DNA of 64,000 bases from Paenibacillus sedimenti (GCF_014534655.1 NZ_JACVVD010000001.1:868001-932000), one strand, 5' to 3'. Counted from the stretch's first letter, positions 8,646 through 17,970 are shown. Notes: generated by a model from the letters alone, not told the origin. Numbers and translations are program-made.

Positions 8646-10487
8646 ATGCACGCAAGAGACAAGATTCGCAATATCGCGATCATCGCGCACGTTGACCACG
8701 GGAAAACAACGCTCGTAGATAAGCTGCTTCAACAATCCGGCACATTCCGGGAGAACGAAGCTATACAAGAGAGAGCAATGGACTCCAACGATCTCGAGAG
8801 AGAACGCGGGATTACCATTTTGGCGAAAAATACAGCCATTTCTTATAAAGATTATTTGATTAATATCGTAGATACACCAGGCCATGCCGATTTTGGCGGT
8901 GAAGTTGAGCGGATTATGAAAATGGTTGACGGCGTTCTGCTCGTTGTCGACGCTTTTGAAGGTACAATGCCGCAAACGAAGTTCGTGCTTCGTAAAGCGT
9001 TGGAGCAAAACCTGTCTCCGGTAGTTGTCGTTAACAAGATTGACCGTCCGAACGCTCGCCCTGCTGAAGTTGTGGACGAAGTTCTGGACCTGTTCATTGA
9101 GCTTGGCGCAACTGACGAGCAGCTTGATTTTCACGTTGTTTATGCATCTGCCCTTCAAGGGACATCCAGCTTGGATCCTGAGAAACAAGATGAGAACATG
9201 CACGCGATTTATGAGACGATCGTGAATCATATCCCATCTCCGACTGAGGATGTAGAACAGCCGCTTCAATTCCTTGTAACGTTGATGGATTACAACGAAT
9301 ACCTTGGCCGTATCGGTGTAGGTCGTGTCAACCGCGGTAAAATTCGCGCAGGTCAAACCGTAGCTGTAATGACTCGCGAAGGTGCTACAAAACAAGCTAG
9401 AATCGAGAAATTATTCGGTTTCACAGGCTTGAAACGAATTGAGATTGAAGAAGCTGCTGCTGGCGATATCATTGCCATCTCCGGTATCAAAGATATCAAT
9501 ATTGGTGAAACTGTAGCGGATCCGGCGCATCCTGAGGCGCTTCCGGTTCTGAAAATCGATGAGCCGACGCTGCAAATGACGTTCCTGGTGAACAATAGTC
9601 CATTCGCTGGACGCGAAGGCAAATGGGTGACTTCCCGTAAACTTCGTGAGCGTCTCTACAAAGAATTGGAAACTGACGTGAGCTTGCGTGTAGAAGACAC
9701 AGACAGTCCGGATGCATTTATCGTATCCGGTCGTGGTGAGCTTCACCTCGGTATCCTGATCGAGAACATGCGCCGCGAAGGCTTCGAGATGCAAGTATCC
9801 AAGCCGGAAGTTATCATTCGGGTGGTAGACGGCCAGAAAATGGAGCCTATCGAGCGTTTGATTATCGACGTTCCGGAAGACAGCATGGGTTCCGTTATGG
9901 AAAGCTTGGGTTCCCGCAAAGCTGAAATGGTCAACATGATCAACAATGGCAGCGGCAACGTTCGCTTGGAGTTCCTGATCCCTGCTCGCGGTCTGATCGG
10001 TTACAGAACGAACTTCTTAACGTTGACTCGCGGCTACGGAATTATGAACCACGCTTTCGATAGCTACGGTCCTTACCAAGGCGCAGGCGTTGGCGGACGT
10101 CATGAAGGTGTGCTTGTGTCCAGTGAAACGGGCGTATCCACGTTGTACGGTATCTTGTCCGTTGAGGACCGCGGTATCTTGTTCGTACATCCGCAAACGG
10201 AAGTTTACGAAGGTATGATCGTAGGCGAGCACACGCGCGACAATGACATCATCGTTAACATTTGTAAAGAAAAAGCAGTAAATAATATCCGTTCTGCGAA
10301 CAAAGAAGAGACTGTGAAGATGAAGACTCCACGCCTTTACTCTTTGGAACAAGCGCTTGAATATTTGAACGACGACGAGTATTGCGAGATTACTCCGAAA
10401 TCCGTTCGTCTGCGCAAAAAGATTTTGAACAAAAGCGAGCGCGAGCGTGCTGAGAAGCACCGTAAAATGTCCGAAGCTGGCGTTTAA
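8646..10487 (+). CDS. typA: Ribosome-associated GTPase TypA/BipA
   Basis: A 613-residue translational GTPase, the usual length. G1 is AHVDHGKTT near residue 17, switch II is [12 protein letters not shown], and G4 is NKID. The elongation-factor domains and the TypA-specific C terminus ([22 protein letters not shown]) follow. TypA binds 70S ribosomes and is needed for growth at low temperature and for ribosome assembly. ATG at 8646 fits GAGAGGG better than the TTG at 8637, which lies too close. Corresponds to ylaG of B. subtilis; ylaH follows as there. Confidence 0.97.
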   Translation: MHARDKIRNIAIIAHVDHGKTTLVDKLLQQSGTFRENEAIQERAMDSNDLERERGITILAKNTAISYKDYLINIVDTPGHADFGGEVERIMKMVDGVLLVVDAFEGTMPQTKFVLRKALEQNLSPVVVVNKIDRPNARPAEVVDEVLDLFIELGATDEQLDFHVVYASALQGTSSLDPEKQDENMHAIYETIVNHIPSPTEDVEQPLQFLVTLMDYNEYLGRIGVGRVNRGKIRAGQTVAVMTREGATKQARIEKLFGFTGLKRIEIEEAAAGDIIAISGIKDINIGETVADPAHPEALPVLKIDEPTLQMTFLVNNSPFAGREGKWVTSRKLRERLYKELETDVSLRVEDTDSPDAFIVSGRGELHLGILIENMRREGFEMQVSKPEVIIRVVDGQKMEPIERLIIDVPEDSMGSVMESLGSRKAEMVNMINNGSGNVRLEFLIPARGLIGYRTNFLTLTRGYGIMNHAFDSYGPYQGAGVGGRHEGVLVSSETGVSTLYGILSVEDRGILFVHPQTEVYEGMIVGEHTRDNDIIVNICKEKAVNNIRSANKEETVKMKTPRLYSLEQALEYLNDDEYCEITPKSVRLRKKILNKSERERAEKHRKMSEAGV

Positions 10488-10506
10488 TCAGGGTTTGTAT
10501 AGGAGA

Positions 10507-10547
10507 AAAGGGAAATGTGGGCATAATGCCTCATTTCCCTTTCCCTG
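10507..10547 (+). terminator. Hairpin between typA and ylaH
   Basis: AAAGGGAAATG pairs perfectly (11 bp) with CATTTCCCTTT around a 14-nt loop, followed by CCCTGTATTT. The T-run is poor, so termination may be partial. Confidence 0.6.
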
Positions 10548-10599
10548 TATTTACATATGCATGATAATCAGCTAATTGAATATATGAGGTGAGTCATCC

Positions 10600-10878
10600 A
10601 TGACGGAATGGTTTGGTAACCATATTTTTATTACCTACATACTTATTTTTGTCCTTATGACCTATGTGTACAACAAAGTATTCAGGACCCGCAAGCTGCC
10701 CGTTTTGAAGGCGCTAATCATTTATATACTGCTTGCAATCGGCTCCGTCATGCTGCTCTTTTTCCAGGTGGCAGGCTTGCCAATCGTGCCCAGCTTAGCG
10801 ATAGCCGTATTTCTGATGCTGCTCGTTCGTATACGCTACTTTGTCGAGAAAAGAAGCGGAAACAAGCCATCCCGATAA
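10600..10878 (+). CDS. ylaH: YlaH-like membrane protein
   Basis: A 92-residue protein with three hydrophobic segments (near residues 8-24, 35-55 and 58-80) separated by RTRKLPVLKA, and a basic tail (EKRSGNKPSR). Position after typA and layout match YlaH of B. subtilis. Function unknown. The ribosome site GAGGTGAG precedes the ATG. Confidence 0.85.
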   Translation: MTEWFGNHIFITYILIFVLMTYVYNKVFRTRKLPVLKALIIYILLAIGSVMLLFFQVAGLPIVPSLAIAVFLMLLVRIRYFVEKRSGNKPSR

Positions 10879-10898
10879 GATTTCTGTAGGAGGGGCAA

Positions 10899-11339
10899 AT
10901 GACGAAATACTGGCTGACTCCAATTATTCATAAGTTTCCATTACAGTTTGGGGCGGATCGGGTCTGCTGCGAACCGTTGCATGAACTCGACTCGTTTCGG
11001 GAGGCCGCTCATAAGCTGCATCCCAGATTGCTTCCCATGTTTAAAGCGAGTCTTCTTTTGAGTGATGACGAAGAGTTATGCGGTTCTGAGCTTATTGAGC
11101 TGGATTTGTCAGACGTTTACGAGATTGTGTTCGATGGCCGTCCGTATCATTTGTCTCATTGCGCTGAAGCGTTTCTGGATCGTATTTTGAACCCGCAAGA
11201 AGTCTTGCAATTGGTTTCAACTATGGACGATAACAATTCGGAACTTTCTTCTGACAAGCAACTATTATGGAAACAGCTTTGGCTGGATTGGCTGAAAAGC
11301 GGATGGGACGTTATTTTGCTAAGAGAGGACGGGGTCTGA
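10899..11339 (+). CDS. Hypothetical protein, 146 aa
   Basis: I do not recognise a family. It is an acidic soluble protein with no signal peptide or membrane segment. The middle has FDGRPYHLSHCAEAFLDRILNP and the end a Trp-rich helix (WKQLWLDWLKSGWDVILL). It follows ylaH by 20 bp with AGGAGGGGC upstream, and the next gene starts one base after its stop, so the two are probably one operon and may act together. Confidence 0.7.
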   Translation: MTKYWLTPIIHKFPLQFGADRVCCEPLHELDSFREAAHKLHPRLLPMFKASLLLSDDEELCGSELIELDLSDVYEIVFDGRPYHLSHCAEAFLDRILNPQEVLQLVSTMDDNNSELSSDKQLLWKQLWLDWLKSGWDVILLREDGV

Positions 11340-11340
11340 C

Positions 11341-11619
11341 GTGAAGCTGCAAGATGCATTGTTCAACTGGCTTCAAATGGAAATTGTTACGGAAGCGAGG
11401 CCGGATGATGAGGCTGCCCGCGAGACCCGTGATTTTTTTGCTTTAATCCTTGAAGAGGATCATTCGGTCAGTAACTTTTATATCATACAAGAGGATTCTC
11501 CGGCTATTTTCATTGCTTATGAACAAGAAGGGATCGGCAAGAAACAGCAGTTTGATCGTGAATCAGCCGAAAAGCTGCTGGAGGATATTAACTCGAATCC
11601 GAAATATAATAATCAATAG
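11341..11619 (+). CDS. Hypothetical protein, 92 aa
   Basis: A small acidic protein starting at GTG one base after the upstream stop codon; the ribosome site (AGAGAGGACGGGG) lies inside the upstream gene. It has a helical N terminus (KLQDALFNWLQMEIV) and a short beta-rich core (VSNFYIIQEDSPAIFIAYEQE). No family recognised. The tight junction indicates translational coupling. Confidence 0.68.
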   Translation: MKLQDALFNWLQMEIVTEARPDDEAARETRDFFALILEEDHSVSNFYIIQEDSPAIFIAYEQEGIGKKQQFDRESAEKLLEDINSNPKYNNQ

Positions 11620-11695
11620 CCGCTTACGTTTCGCGACATATCTTTCTCAATTGGGCGTACAATAAGGTATAACTGGGTGTAAAAGGAGTGTTCGC

Positions 11696-11719
11696 ATGGT
11701 ACAAAAAATAGATGCATAA
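11696..11719 (+). CDS. Possible 7-codon leader ORF (MVQKIDA)
   Basis: ATG with a strong ribosome site (AAAGGAGTG, spacing 6) followed by only seven codons and TAA. Directly after the stop comes a GGTGG/CCACC hairpin (11721-11738) and then an extended -10 promoter for the next gene. It could be a leader peptide, an annotation-invisible microprotein or a remnant of a decayed gene. Confidence 0.35.
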   Translation: MVQKIDA

Positions 11720-11743
11720 TGGTGGTAGGCTCGCCACCGGCTA

Positions 11744-11752
11744 TGCTATACT
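11744..11752 (+). promoter_or_regulatory. Extended -10 promoter for small gene at 11801
   Basis: TGC-TATACT with no good -35 at the right distance. Start of transcription would fall near 11759, about 42 nt before the coding start. Confidence 0.45.
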
Positions 11753-11800
11753 TAAAGCGTAAGAATCGTTTTTCACCACCTTATAGGAGGCGCGAACGAC

Positions 11801-11998
11801 ATGGCTGAACTCATCACAGCTTTACCGGAGCAGTTGTACTCAGTCCTGCAAAGAGAGAAGTTTTTGCTTCTAAACACCCAAGACGTTATGTTTTATGGCG
11901 CCCGTTTTGTGACCGAGCCTGAATTTGAAAAAACTTACGACATCCGTGCTGCTGAGAAGCCCGCCGGACAAGTTTTTGATGCGATGAAAAAAGCCTAG
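11801..11998 (+). CDS. Hypothetical protein, 65 aa
   Basis: A small soluble protein starting at ATG behind ATAGGAGG. It contains LLLNTQDVMFYGARFVTEPEFEKTY-type beta/helix sequence. I recognise no family. It has its own extended -10 promoter and ends at a strong two-way terminator, so it appears to be a single-gene unit. Confidence 0.68.
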   Translation: MAELITALPEQLYSVLQREKFLLLNTQDVMFYGARFVTEPEFEKTYDIRAAEKPAGQVFDAMKKA

Positions 11999-12023
11999 AC
12001 CTGCGTACGCAGTCAGGCTTTTT
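11987..12023. terminator. Bidirectional terminator between 65-aa gene and ylaJ
   Basis: AAAAAGCCT (11988-11996) pairs with AGGCTTTTT (12015-12023) around an inner CTGCGTACGCAG palindrome. A-run and T-run on both sides let it serve both converging genes. Confidence 0.85.
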
Positions 12024-12039
12024 GTTGTATTTCCGCGAA

Positions 12040-12588
12040 TTATAGGTTTGGATTGCCAACTTGGTTCGCGTCGTTAGGCGCCTGATTGACTGGCGGATTG
12101 CGAATATCCCGCGGCAACTGAGGCATAATGCGGCCTACGATATCCGCCATTTGCTCGGCAAATCCGGTCATAGGTCTACCTGCCCTTACATTATCTCTAA
12201 TGTCGCGTAAGCGTTGGTCTAAATCCATATCTGCTGTAACGACGGCATTGACACCATAGGGATCTTTCTTGAGTGCTTCCGCTACAGAATACTTGACTGT
12301 TCCGACTTTCGCTCGATCTAAGTCCTTTTTGATGTTGATACCAACGACGGCAGTATTGCCGAAGACGACGCAATGTGCGTTTTCGACCTCAGGTATGCTG
12401 GTGGCCAGCTGCTCCAAACGATCCGCAACTGCTTGAGAATCTTTGATTTCTAACTTTTGCGGCGCGATTTGTTGTACTTTGACTTGATTATTAGTTGGAT
12501 CTTGAGGGGGGGCAGCACCATTATTAGGCGCTTGACTACAGCCGGCTGTGAGAGACAGCACCAGCAACATCAGGCAGATTTGTCTCAC
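12040..12588 (-). CDS. ylaJ: YhcN/YlaJ-type sporulation lipoprotein
   Basis: A 182-residue lipoprotein starting at GTG behind AAAGGA on the minus strand. The signal peptide ends in the lipobox LTAGC (Cys near residue 17). The core with VADRLEQLATSIPEVENAHCVVFGNTAVVGI is typical of the YhcN/YlaJ family, found in spore membranes and linked to germination. The C terminus is Asn/Pro rich. The gene sits between the typA/ylaH group and ylaK as in B. subtilis, supporting the name. Confidence 0.88.
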   Translation of the reverse strand: MRQICLMLLVLSLTAGCSQAPNNGAAPPQDPTNNQVKVQQIAPQKLEIKDSQAVADRLEQLATSIPEVENAHCVVFGNTAVVGINIKKDLDRAKVGTVKYSVAEALKKDPYGVNAVVTADMDLDQRLRDIRDNVRAGRPMTGFAEQMADIVGRIMPQLPRDIRNPPVNQAPNDANQVGNPNL

Positions 12589-12610
12589 TAGAATCGTTCC
12601 TTTCTTTTCC

Positions 12611-12640
12611 TTGAATCTCGCGTTTAGTTTGTCCTATATA
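12611..12640 (+). promoter_or_regulatory. Candidate sigma-A promoter of ylaK
   Basis: TTGAAT (12611-12616), 18-bp spacer, TATATA (12635-12640); four of six matches in each box. Transcription would begin shortly before the ylaK ribosome site. Confidence 0.4.
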
Positions 12641-12695
12641 ACTAGGATGTATGTATGAATCAAGATCTAACGCCAAATCCGGGAGGGGACATATA

Positions 12696-14027
12696 ATGAA
12701 AAAAATTTACGTGTTAGATACCAATGTGCTGCTTCAGGACCCTAATGCATTATTTGCATTCGAAGATAATGAAGTGGTCATACCCGCCGTGGTGTTGGAG
12801 GAAATCGATTCGAAAAAACGAAATGCCGATGAGATTGGTCGAAATGCAAGATATGTATCGAGGTTGCTTGATGGCCTGCGGGCTAAGGGGACTTTGTCCG
12901 ACGGTATCACACTCGAGCAAGGCGGCAGTATTAAGGTAGAGTTGAACCATCGCAGCTTTACAAAGCTGCAAGAAACCTTTGCCGAACTCACGAATGATAA
13001 TCGGATTCTCGCTGTAGCGCTGAATTATCATATTGAAGAACAATCGAATGACCTTCCAAGACCCGTCGTCATCGTCAGCAAAGACACACTGGTGCGCATT
13101 AAAGCGGATGTGCTCGGGTTAACTGCTCAGGATTATTTAACAGACAGAATCGTTGCTCAAAACGACATGTATACGGGATATTTAACGCTGCATGTTCATC
13201 CTTCCATTATTGATGAATTTTACTCCTATCGTTACTTGAGCGTGAATTCGCTTAATATAGGCTATATGCTGCATCCGCACGAATTCGTTATTTTGCGTGA
13301 TGAGCTTGGTACATCCAAATCGGCTCTACTGAAAGTGAATGCCGAAGGCAAAAAACTGGAGCCGCTCTTTATGAGCAATGAGCCGATCTGGGGCATTGCG
13401 GCTCGTAATGCCCAGCAGCGCATGGCGCTCGAGCTTCTGCTCAACGACGATATCCCGCTCGTCACCCTGACAGGGAAAGCGGGAACCGGCAAAACGCTGT
13501 TAACGCTGGCGGCGGGCCTTATGAAAATTGAAGATGAACGCAAATATAAGAAGTTGCTGATCGCTCGTCCGGTAGTTCCAATGGGAAAAGACATCGGTTA
13601 TTTGCCAGGGGAAAAAGACGAAAAGCTGCGTCCGTGGATGCAGCCGATCTATGATAATTTGGAGTTTTTATTCGATACGAAAAAACCGGGCGACATCGAT
13701 AAAGTGCTTGCCGGACTCGGCAGCATTCAAGTTGAAGCCCTAACCTACATTCGCGGGCGCTCGATTCCGGGTCAATTCATCATTATCGACGAGGCTCAGA
13801 ATCTTTCGAAGCATGAAGTGAAAACGATCGTCTCTCGCGTCGGGGAAGGCAGTAAGATCGTACTGCTAGGCGATCCGGATCAAATCGATCATCCGTATCT
13901 CGATGCGTCCAGCAATGGACTCACCTATGTGGTGGAGCGTTTCAAACAGGAAAGTATTAGCGGTCATATTACGCTTGAACGGGGTGAACGTTCCCATTTG
14001 GCGCAGTTAGCTGCGGATCTGCTCTAA
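12696..14027 (+). CDS. ylaK: PIN domain + PhoH ATPase (YlaK)
   Basis: A 443-residue protein, matching YlaK in length. The N-terminal half is a PIN nuclease-type domain opening KIYVLDTNVLLQDP with acidic residues (VLEEIDSKK, ANDNRI-type segment). The C-terminal half is a PhoH P-loop domain: Walker A GKAGTGKT near residue 262 and Walker B FIIIDEAQN. PIN-PhoH fusions are reported as RNA helicase/nuclease proteins. ATG at 12696 has GGGAGGGG upstream; the ATG at 12651 has none and overlaps the promoter region. Confidence 0.92.
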   Translation: MKKIYVLDTNVLLQDPNALFAFEDNEVVIPAVVLEEIDSKKRNADEIGRNARYVSRLLDGLRAKGTLSDGITLEQGGSIKVELNHRSFTKLQETFAELTNDNRILAVALNYHIEEQSNDLPRPVVIVSKDTLVRIKADVLGLTAQDYLTDRIVAQNDMYTGYLTLHVHPSIIDEFYSYRYLSVNSLNIGYMLHPHEFVILRDELGTSKSALLKVNAEGKKLEPLFMSNEPIWGIAARNAQQRMALELLLNDDIPLVTLTGKAGTGKTLLTLAAGLMKIEDERKYKKLLIARPVVPMGKDIGYLPGEKDEKLRPWMQPIYDNLEFLFDTKKPGDIDKVLAGLGSIQVEALTYIRGRSIPGQFIIIDEAQNLSKHEVKTIVSRVGEGSKIVLLGDPDQIDHPYLDASSNGLTYVVERFKQESISGHITLERGERSHLAQLAADLL

Positions 14028-14034
14028 ATGATAG

Positions 14035-14065
14035 AAGCCCTCGTCCCGATTGGGATGGGGGCTTT
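14035..14065 (+). terminator. ylaK terminator
   Basis: A 13-bp stem (AAGCCCTCGTCCC with GGGATGGGGGCTT, two wobble pairs) around a 4-nt loop, followed by a broken T-run. Confidence 0.7.
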
Positions 14066-14081
14066 CCAGGTTTTTATCGAA

Positions 14082-14570
14082 TTAGACTAGAACTTCTATT
14101 TGACATTTATAGGCTTTCGCTATACCGTGCATGAGCTCTTCCAACTGCCGGTCCACGACAAAAATGTTCTGTCCCTTTTCTGTATATCGAGCAAGCAGGT
14201 GTTCTTCCATCTGAAGAAGTGCTTGTTCTACTTCCGCCTGATCGCTTGTTTTCACAATGCGAAATGTGCGGATCAGCTTTTCATAGAAAAAAGGATGATC
14301 AGCACGGCTTATGAAGCCGTAATCGCTAAATAAGTCAGTTAATTCCGCTTCTTCCGGCAAAAGGCGGAGAGGCATGATTTCTGTTTCAATCTTGTAGTGA
14401 GCCATGATCTCCAGTGCAGCTTGCCGCTGATCCTCATCGCTGACAATGAGCATTTCCTTGTCCCTGTCGAATAACTGAACCTTGCCGGCAAGAGCCTTAA
14501 CGATTTGTGCGTAAAAGCCGGGGACTTTATCATCCGGCAAATCCATCAACAATCCTATTTTCGATTCCAT
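14082..14570 (-). CDS. Hypothetical protein, 162 aa
   Basis: A soluble acidic protein with no signal peptide. It opens with KIGLLMDLPDDKVPGFYAQIVKAL and holds a helical, Glu-rich middle (QAEVEQALLQMEEHLLARY). I recognise no family. The ribosome site GCGAGGAAA precedes the ATG. It follows the coiled-coil secreted protein gene by 21 bp on the same strand, so both are probably cotranscribed; a regulatory or stress role cannot be read from the sequence. Confidence 0.72.
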   Translation of the reverse strand: MESKIGLLMDLPDDKVPGFYAQIVKALAGKVQLFDRDKEMLIVSDEDQRQAALEIMAHYKIETEIMPLRLLPEEAELTDLFSDYGFISRADHPFFYEKLIRTFRIVKTSDQAEVEQALLQMEEHLLARYTEKGQNIFVVDRQLEELMHGIAKAYKCQIEVLV

Positions 14571-14591
14571 TATGCATTTCCTCGCTTTTGA

Positions 14592-15689
14592 TCACAGATT
14601 GAGTTTGAGCTTTACAATAGCAACGCCTTTTTTCGTCTCGACGCTTACGACATCCAGATAATTGACAATCTTCCTGGGTACGAAGCCTAATCTAAATTCC
14701 TTCATGAAATCATCAATCGTTGTATCCGGTAGCTGAAATCCATTGAATTCGAGCTGTTTCACGATAAATTGGACTTCATTCATATCGGGATTTTCCTTGA
14801 GGACAAATGTTCCTTGCAGCTCAATACTGACCTCACCCTTTCTCCCCTTGGCCATAATATTATCGTCCGCAAATTCAAAATTCAAATTTTGAAGAAGTTC
14901 ATTTTTACTATGAATGTATGTATTAAAGTCGGTGTCCGTTATGGTGATGACGGGATTTTTGAAATTGGATAAGTCCAGATATTTATTGCTTCCTTCAGTG
15001 ACATGTTGCGGCAGCTCTTTGAAAGCAGCGGACAGGTTGTTCAAATATTCCCGGAAAAGCGGTACGCCTTGTTCTTTCCATTCATTGTTTAAGCTCTTGA
15101 TTTGCTCCTGGATGGCGGCCGCTTGCGCGCTAACAGCTAGCTGTTTATCCAGCTCCTCTTGAAGTTTCACGAGTCGATCACGCTGTAATAGATAGTTATC
15201 CTTCGTCTTCTGCAGCTCTATGCGCGCAGTTTCCAGTTCACCGCGCAAAGCTTTCAGTTTTTCGAAAGATACGGTGAAATTGGCTAATGCCCTGTGATCA
15301 TTATTGATAATCATTTGTAAATATTCGAACATTTTGAGCGCATCGGCAAAAGAGGTGACGGAGAACATCAGCATCCAGATAGAGTCTCGATCACCGGTAT
15401 AATATGCTCGCAGCACCTTGCCGGCGTGCTGTCTTGTGTTCTCAACTTCTTTGTTTTGCTTGTCTATATCGCGTTCGTTTTGCTTTATCTCTTCGACGAT
15501 TTTGGCATCTTGTTCATTTAAACGGGCGACCTCTTTATCGATTTCAAAAATGGTAAGCCCCTTTTGCACGAGTTGTTTCGTTTCGTCGGGCGCGTTCGAG
15601 ACTTCTTCCGCAAGGACCGAATAGGCCCCGAATGTTATGGATTGAATCAATAATACCGACATAATAATGGCTGCAATTTTATATTTCAT
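14592..15689 (-). CDS. Secreted coiled-coil protein with PcsB/CwlO-like N terminus
   Basis: A 365-residue protein with a signal peptide (about residues 1-27, ending AYSVLAEE). Residues about 40-215 are predicted coiled coil with the motif AGKVLRAYYTGDRDSIWMLM and SFADALKMFEYLQMI, which strongly resembles the N-terminal domain of PcsB/CwlO-type hydrolase partners of FtsEX. No NlpC/P60, CHAP or M23 catalytic domain follows. Instead the last 130 residues form a beta-rich domain beginning ITITDTDFNTYI, reminiscent of YpmS-like folds. Possibly a non-catalytic envelope regulator; this is inference. Confidence 0.72.
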   Translation of the reverse strand: MKYKIAAIIMSVLLIQSITFGAYSVLAEEVSNAPDETKQLVQKGLTIFEIDKEVARLNEQDAKIVEEIKQNERDIDKQNKEVENTRQHAGKVLRAYYTGDRDSIWMLMFSVTSFADALKMFEYLQMIINNDHRALANFTVSFEKLKALRGELETARIELQKTKDNYLLQRDRLVKLQEELDKQLAVSAQAAAIQEQIKSLNNEWKEQGVPLFREYLNNLSAAFKELPQHVTEGSNKYLDLSNFKNPVITITDTDFNTYIHSKNELLQNLNFEFADDNIMAKGRKGEVSIELQGTFVLKENPDMNEVQFIVKQLEFNGFQLPDTTIDDFMKEFRLGFVPRKIVNYLDVVSVETKKGVAIVKLKLNL

Positions 15690-15743
15690 CTAACGAACTC
15701 TCCCCCTATGAACAGATTATCATATTTCTATTAAATGAAGCAC

Positions 15744-15780
15744 AAAAAAATACTTGCCTCGGGGAAGAGGCAAGTATTTT
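15744..15780 (-). terminator. Terminator of minus-strand lipoprotein gene
   Basis: A perfect 12-bp stem (AATACTTGCCTC with GAGGCAAGTATT, 6-nt loop) with a T-run on the minus strand (A-run 15744-15750). Confidence 0.88.
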
Positions 15781-15789
15781 GAAATGGAT

Positions 15790-16758
15790 CTATTTTTTTT
15801 CAGGAGTGATTAATTTGAGGATCTCATCGAAATTTTTAATGTTTTTCGGAACTTCTTTCGTTAATGCTGTTGCTTGATTGATCGCATCATAAGTTTGATG
15901 CAAGGAAATGTGATTTGCAGCTGTTTTGCCTTCCGCCGTGGTAATGGAGAAGTTGATATCCAATGATTCGTCGCGGATAAAGCCTTGACCATCAATAGCC
16001 AGAATCAGTTTGCTAGGAGCGTGGATTTGTACCGCGCTTGCCGGTGACTTCTTCAATTGTTCTGCTTTGTCTGCTGTGAGCAACCCATTATTTTGAAGTA
16101 AACTTATGAGTTCAGGCATTTTAGTTTGAAGTATGGCGTTAAGTTCCTTTTCATTTTTACTCGTTACTTCCAGATTGATGGATGAAGCGGTTGTTCCATC
16201 CGCCAGCTTAACCGGATTCTTCTCTTGTTTATACCATTTGGCATCCGTGCCGCTAAAAATCAATCCGGCAACCGATGTCGTCAGATGGGACGTATTTTTT
16301 AAACTGTCGAGGGTAAGCGGCGATTTACTGTTTTGACTCATTTGCTGCAAATCGATCGCGTAGTACTCTTCAGTCGTTTTATTTAAAGCTGGCATATTAA
16401 AATACATTTTGCTATCTTTAATGAGAACTGGAATCTCAATTGGCGATGACGATCCCTTTGGCGTTATTTTCAAATCAGCCTGGTATTGAAGCGGGTCGAC
16501 ATTGCTGATCCCCTTCCATTCAATCGTACTTTCTCTGACTAGAGACAGTAACCCATTCGTTAGCGGGTTTGCGGACTTCATTAAGGCATCGCTAATCGAT
16601 AATGTTGTGCTGCCTTCGAACGTGTACGATTTCATCTCTTTTTGTTTGTCTAGCGCTAGCAGGGCTGTTTCTTTAATCTTCGTGTTATCGGTACATGCTG
16701 TTAACGATGTGACGCTGATCGCAGCTGCCACCGTTAAGGTCAACCATTTTTTGGACAT
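15790..16758 (-). CDS. Hypothetical lipoprotein
   Basis: About 322 residues from the ATG at 16758, which has GGAGAGAC upstream on the minus strand; a longer open frame reaches 16866 but overlaps the divergent gene and lacks a site. The signal peptide ends in the lipobox LTAC. The rest alternates short beta strands (SYTFEGSTTLSIS, YYAIDLQQM, LILAIDGQGFIRDESLDINFSI), resembling the LolA/LppX-like fold of DUF6612-type lipoproteins. Function unknown. Transcribed divergently from the methyltransferase gene. Confidence 0.78.
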   Translation of the reverse strand: MSKKWLTLTVAAAISVTSLTACTDNTKIKETALLALDKQKEMKSYTFEGSTTLSISDALMKSANPLTNGLLSLVRESTIEWKGISNVDPLQYQADLKITPKGSSSPIEIPVLIKDSKMYFNMPALNKTTEEYYAIDLQQMSQNSKSPLTLDSLKNTSHLTTSVAGLIFSGTDAKWYKQEKNPVKLADGTTASSINLEVTSKNEKELNAILQTKMPELISLLQNNGLLTADKAEQLKKSPASAVQIHAPSKLILAIDGQGFIRDESLDINFSITTAEGKTAANHISLHQTYDAINQATALTKEVPKNIKNFDEILKLITPEKK

Positions 16759-16845
16759 GCTTTTATGTCTCTCCTTCCGTAATCCTTTTTCATTATAAAG
16801 GTTTCTTTTTCGTTTGTCTTCAAGTAAAGAAATGGGGGAAAGCGT

Positions 16846-17970
16846 TTGAACACACAGCTCGGACATCCTGATGTTGTAAACGCCTTGCTAGCCGCAATTC
16901 GGCAAAGCGAGAAGCAAATGATATCATTTCGGGATTTTATGAATATTTGTTTATATAGCGAGCCAGGAGGCTATTATCGAAATCCGAATTCAAAAATCGG
17001 CAAAGACGGTGATTTCTACACCAGCTCCTCTATCGGATCCGTCATGGGGGAGATGGTAGCAGCGTATATCTGTTCGCAGATAAGCACGGAGACTTCCTCG
17101 GATGACCCCATTCATCTGGTTGAATGGGGTGGAGGCAATGGGCGATTGGCTCTGCACTTGCTTAATGAAATTAAGCTCATTGCACCATCTATTTTTTCTC
17201 GTTTGTCCTATACGATCATCGAATCAAGCGGTTTTCATCGCGGGCTGCAAAGGCAGACGCTCGAGCAGCACATTGATCTTATTCAATTCATGAGTGAAAA
17301 TGAATGGTTTACCGAGGGATCTCGTGATAACGTCTATGTTCTGGCGAATGAATTGTTGGATGCATTCCCTGTTCACCGGATTCGGTTTCAGGACAGGAAG
17401 TTCCAAGAATCTTACGTTTCATGGAACGCTCAGGAACAAATCTTTGAAGAAAATTGGCTGCCACTTGACGCTAAGCCTTTATTAGACTATATCGATCGGC
17501 TAGAAGTTCAATGGGCTGAAGGGCAAGTTGCAGAGCTGAATCTAGCCGCTGAAGCATGGGTAGGCTCAGTAGCTGCACATATGATCAGTGGAAGCTGTAT
17601 GATCATTGATTACGGTGACCGTGAAGAGGAGCTTTATGCCGCACACCGTCACCAGGGAACGTTGTTGTGCTACCGCAAACATCAAGCTCATGACAATCCG
17701 TTTATTGCGCTTGGTGAACAGGATATTACATCGCATGTGAACTTCACATCCTGCATCGATTCCGCACATCGGAGCGGCTTCACAACCTGCACGCTTCAAA
17801 CGCAGCGTGAATTTTTAGTGGAGCAGGGGATTTTGCAAAAACTACAAGACCATTTTGACCCGAATCCGTTCAGTGAGGTCTCCAAAAGAAACCGGGCTAT
17901 TCGTCAGCTGCTGCTTAGCGATCAGATGAGTGAGTTGTTTAAGGTGTTTATCGCCAAGAAAAAAAGGTGA
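16846..17970 (+). CDS. MidA/NDUFAF7-family SAM-dependent methyltransferase
   Basis: A 374-residue protein starting at TTG behind GGGGGAA. Typical features of COG1565 are seen: SFRDFMNICLYSEPGGYYRN near residue 26, DFYTSSSIGSVMGE, the SAM-binding strand HLVEWGGGNGRLALHLL and later VLANELLDAFPVHR. Family members methylate an arginine of a complex I subunit in mitochondria; the bacterial substrate is unknown. It converges on ylaF at a shared terminator. Confidence 0.88.
   Translation: MNTQLGHPDVVNALLAAIRQSEKQMISFRDFMNICLYSEPGGYYRNPNSKIGKDGDFYTSSSIGSVMGEMVAAYICSQISTETSSDDPIHLVEWGGGNGRLALHLLNEIKLIAPSIFSRLSYTIIESSGFHRGLQRQTLEQHIDLIQFMSENEWFTEGSRDNVYVLANELLDAFPVHRIRFQDRKFQESYVSWNAQEQIFEENWLPLDAKPLLDYIDRLEVQWAEGQVAELNLAAEAWVGSVAAHMISGSCMIIDYGDREEELYAAHRHQGTLLCYRKHQAHDNPFIALGEQDITSHVNFTSCIDSAHRSGFTTCTLQTQREFLVEQGILQKLQDHFDPNPFSEVSKRNRAIRQLLLSDQMSELFKVFIAKKKR

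Noticed and set aside
8619..9395. 258-residue open frame on the minus strand over typA
   Set aside because: Antisense to highly conserved TypA motifs, no ribosome site, no recognisable protein.
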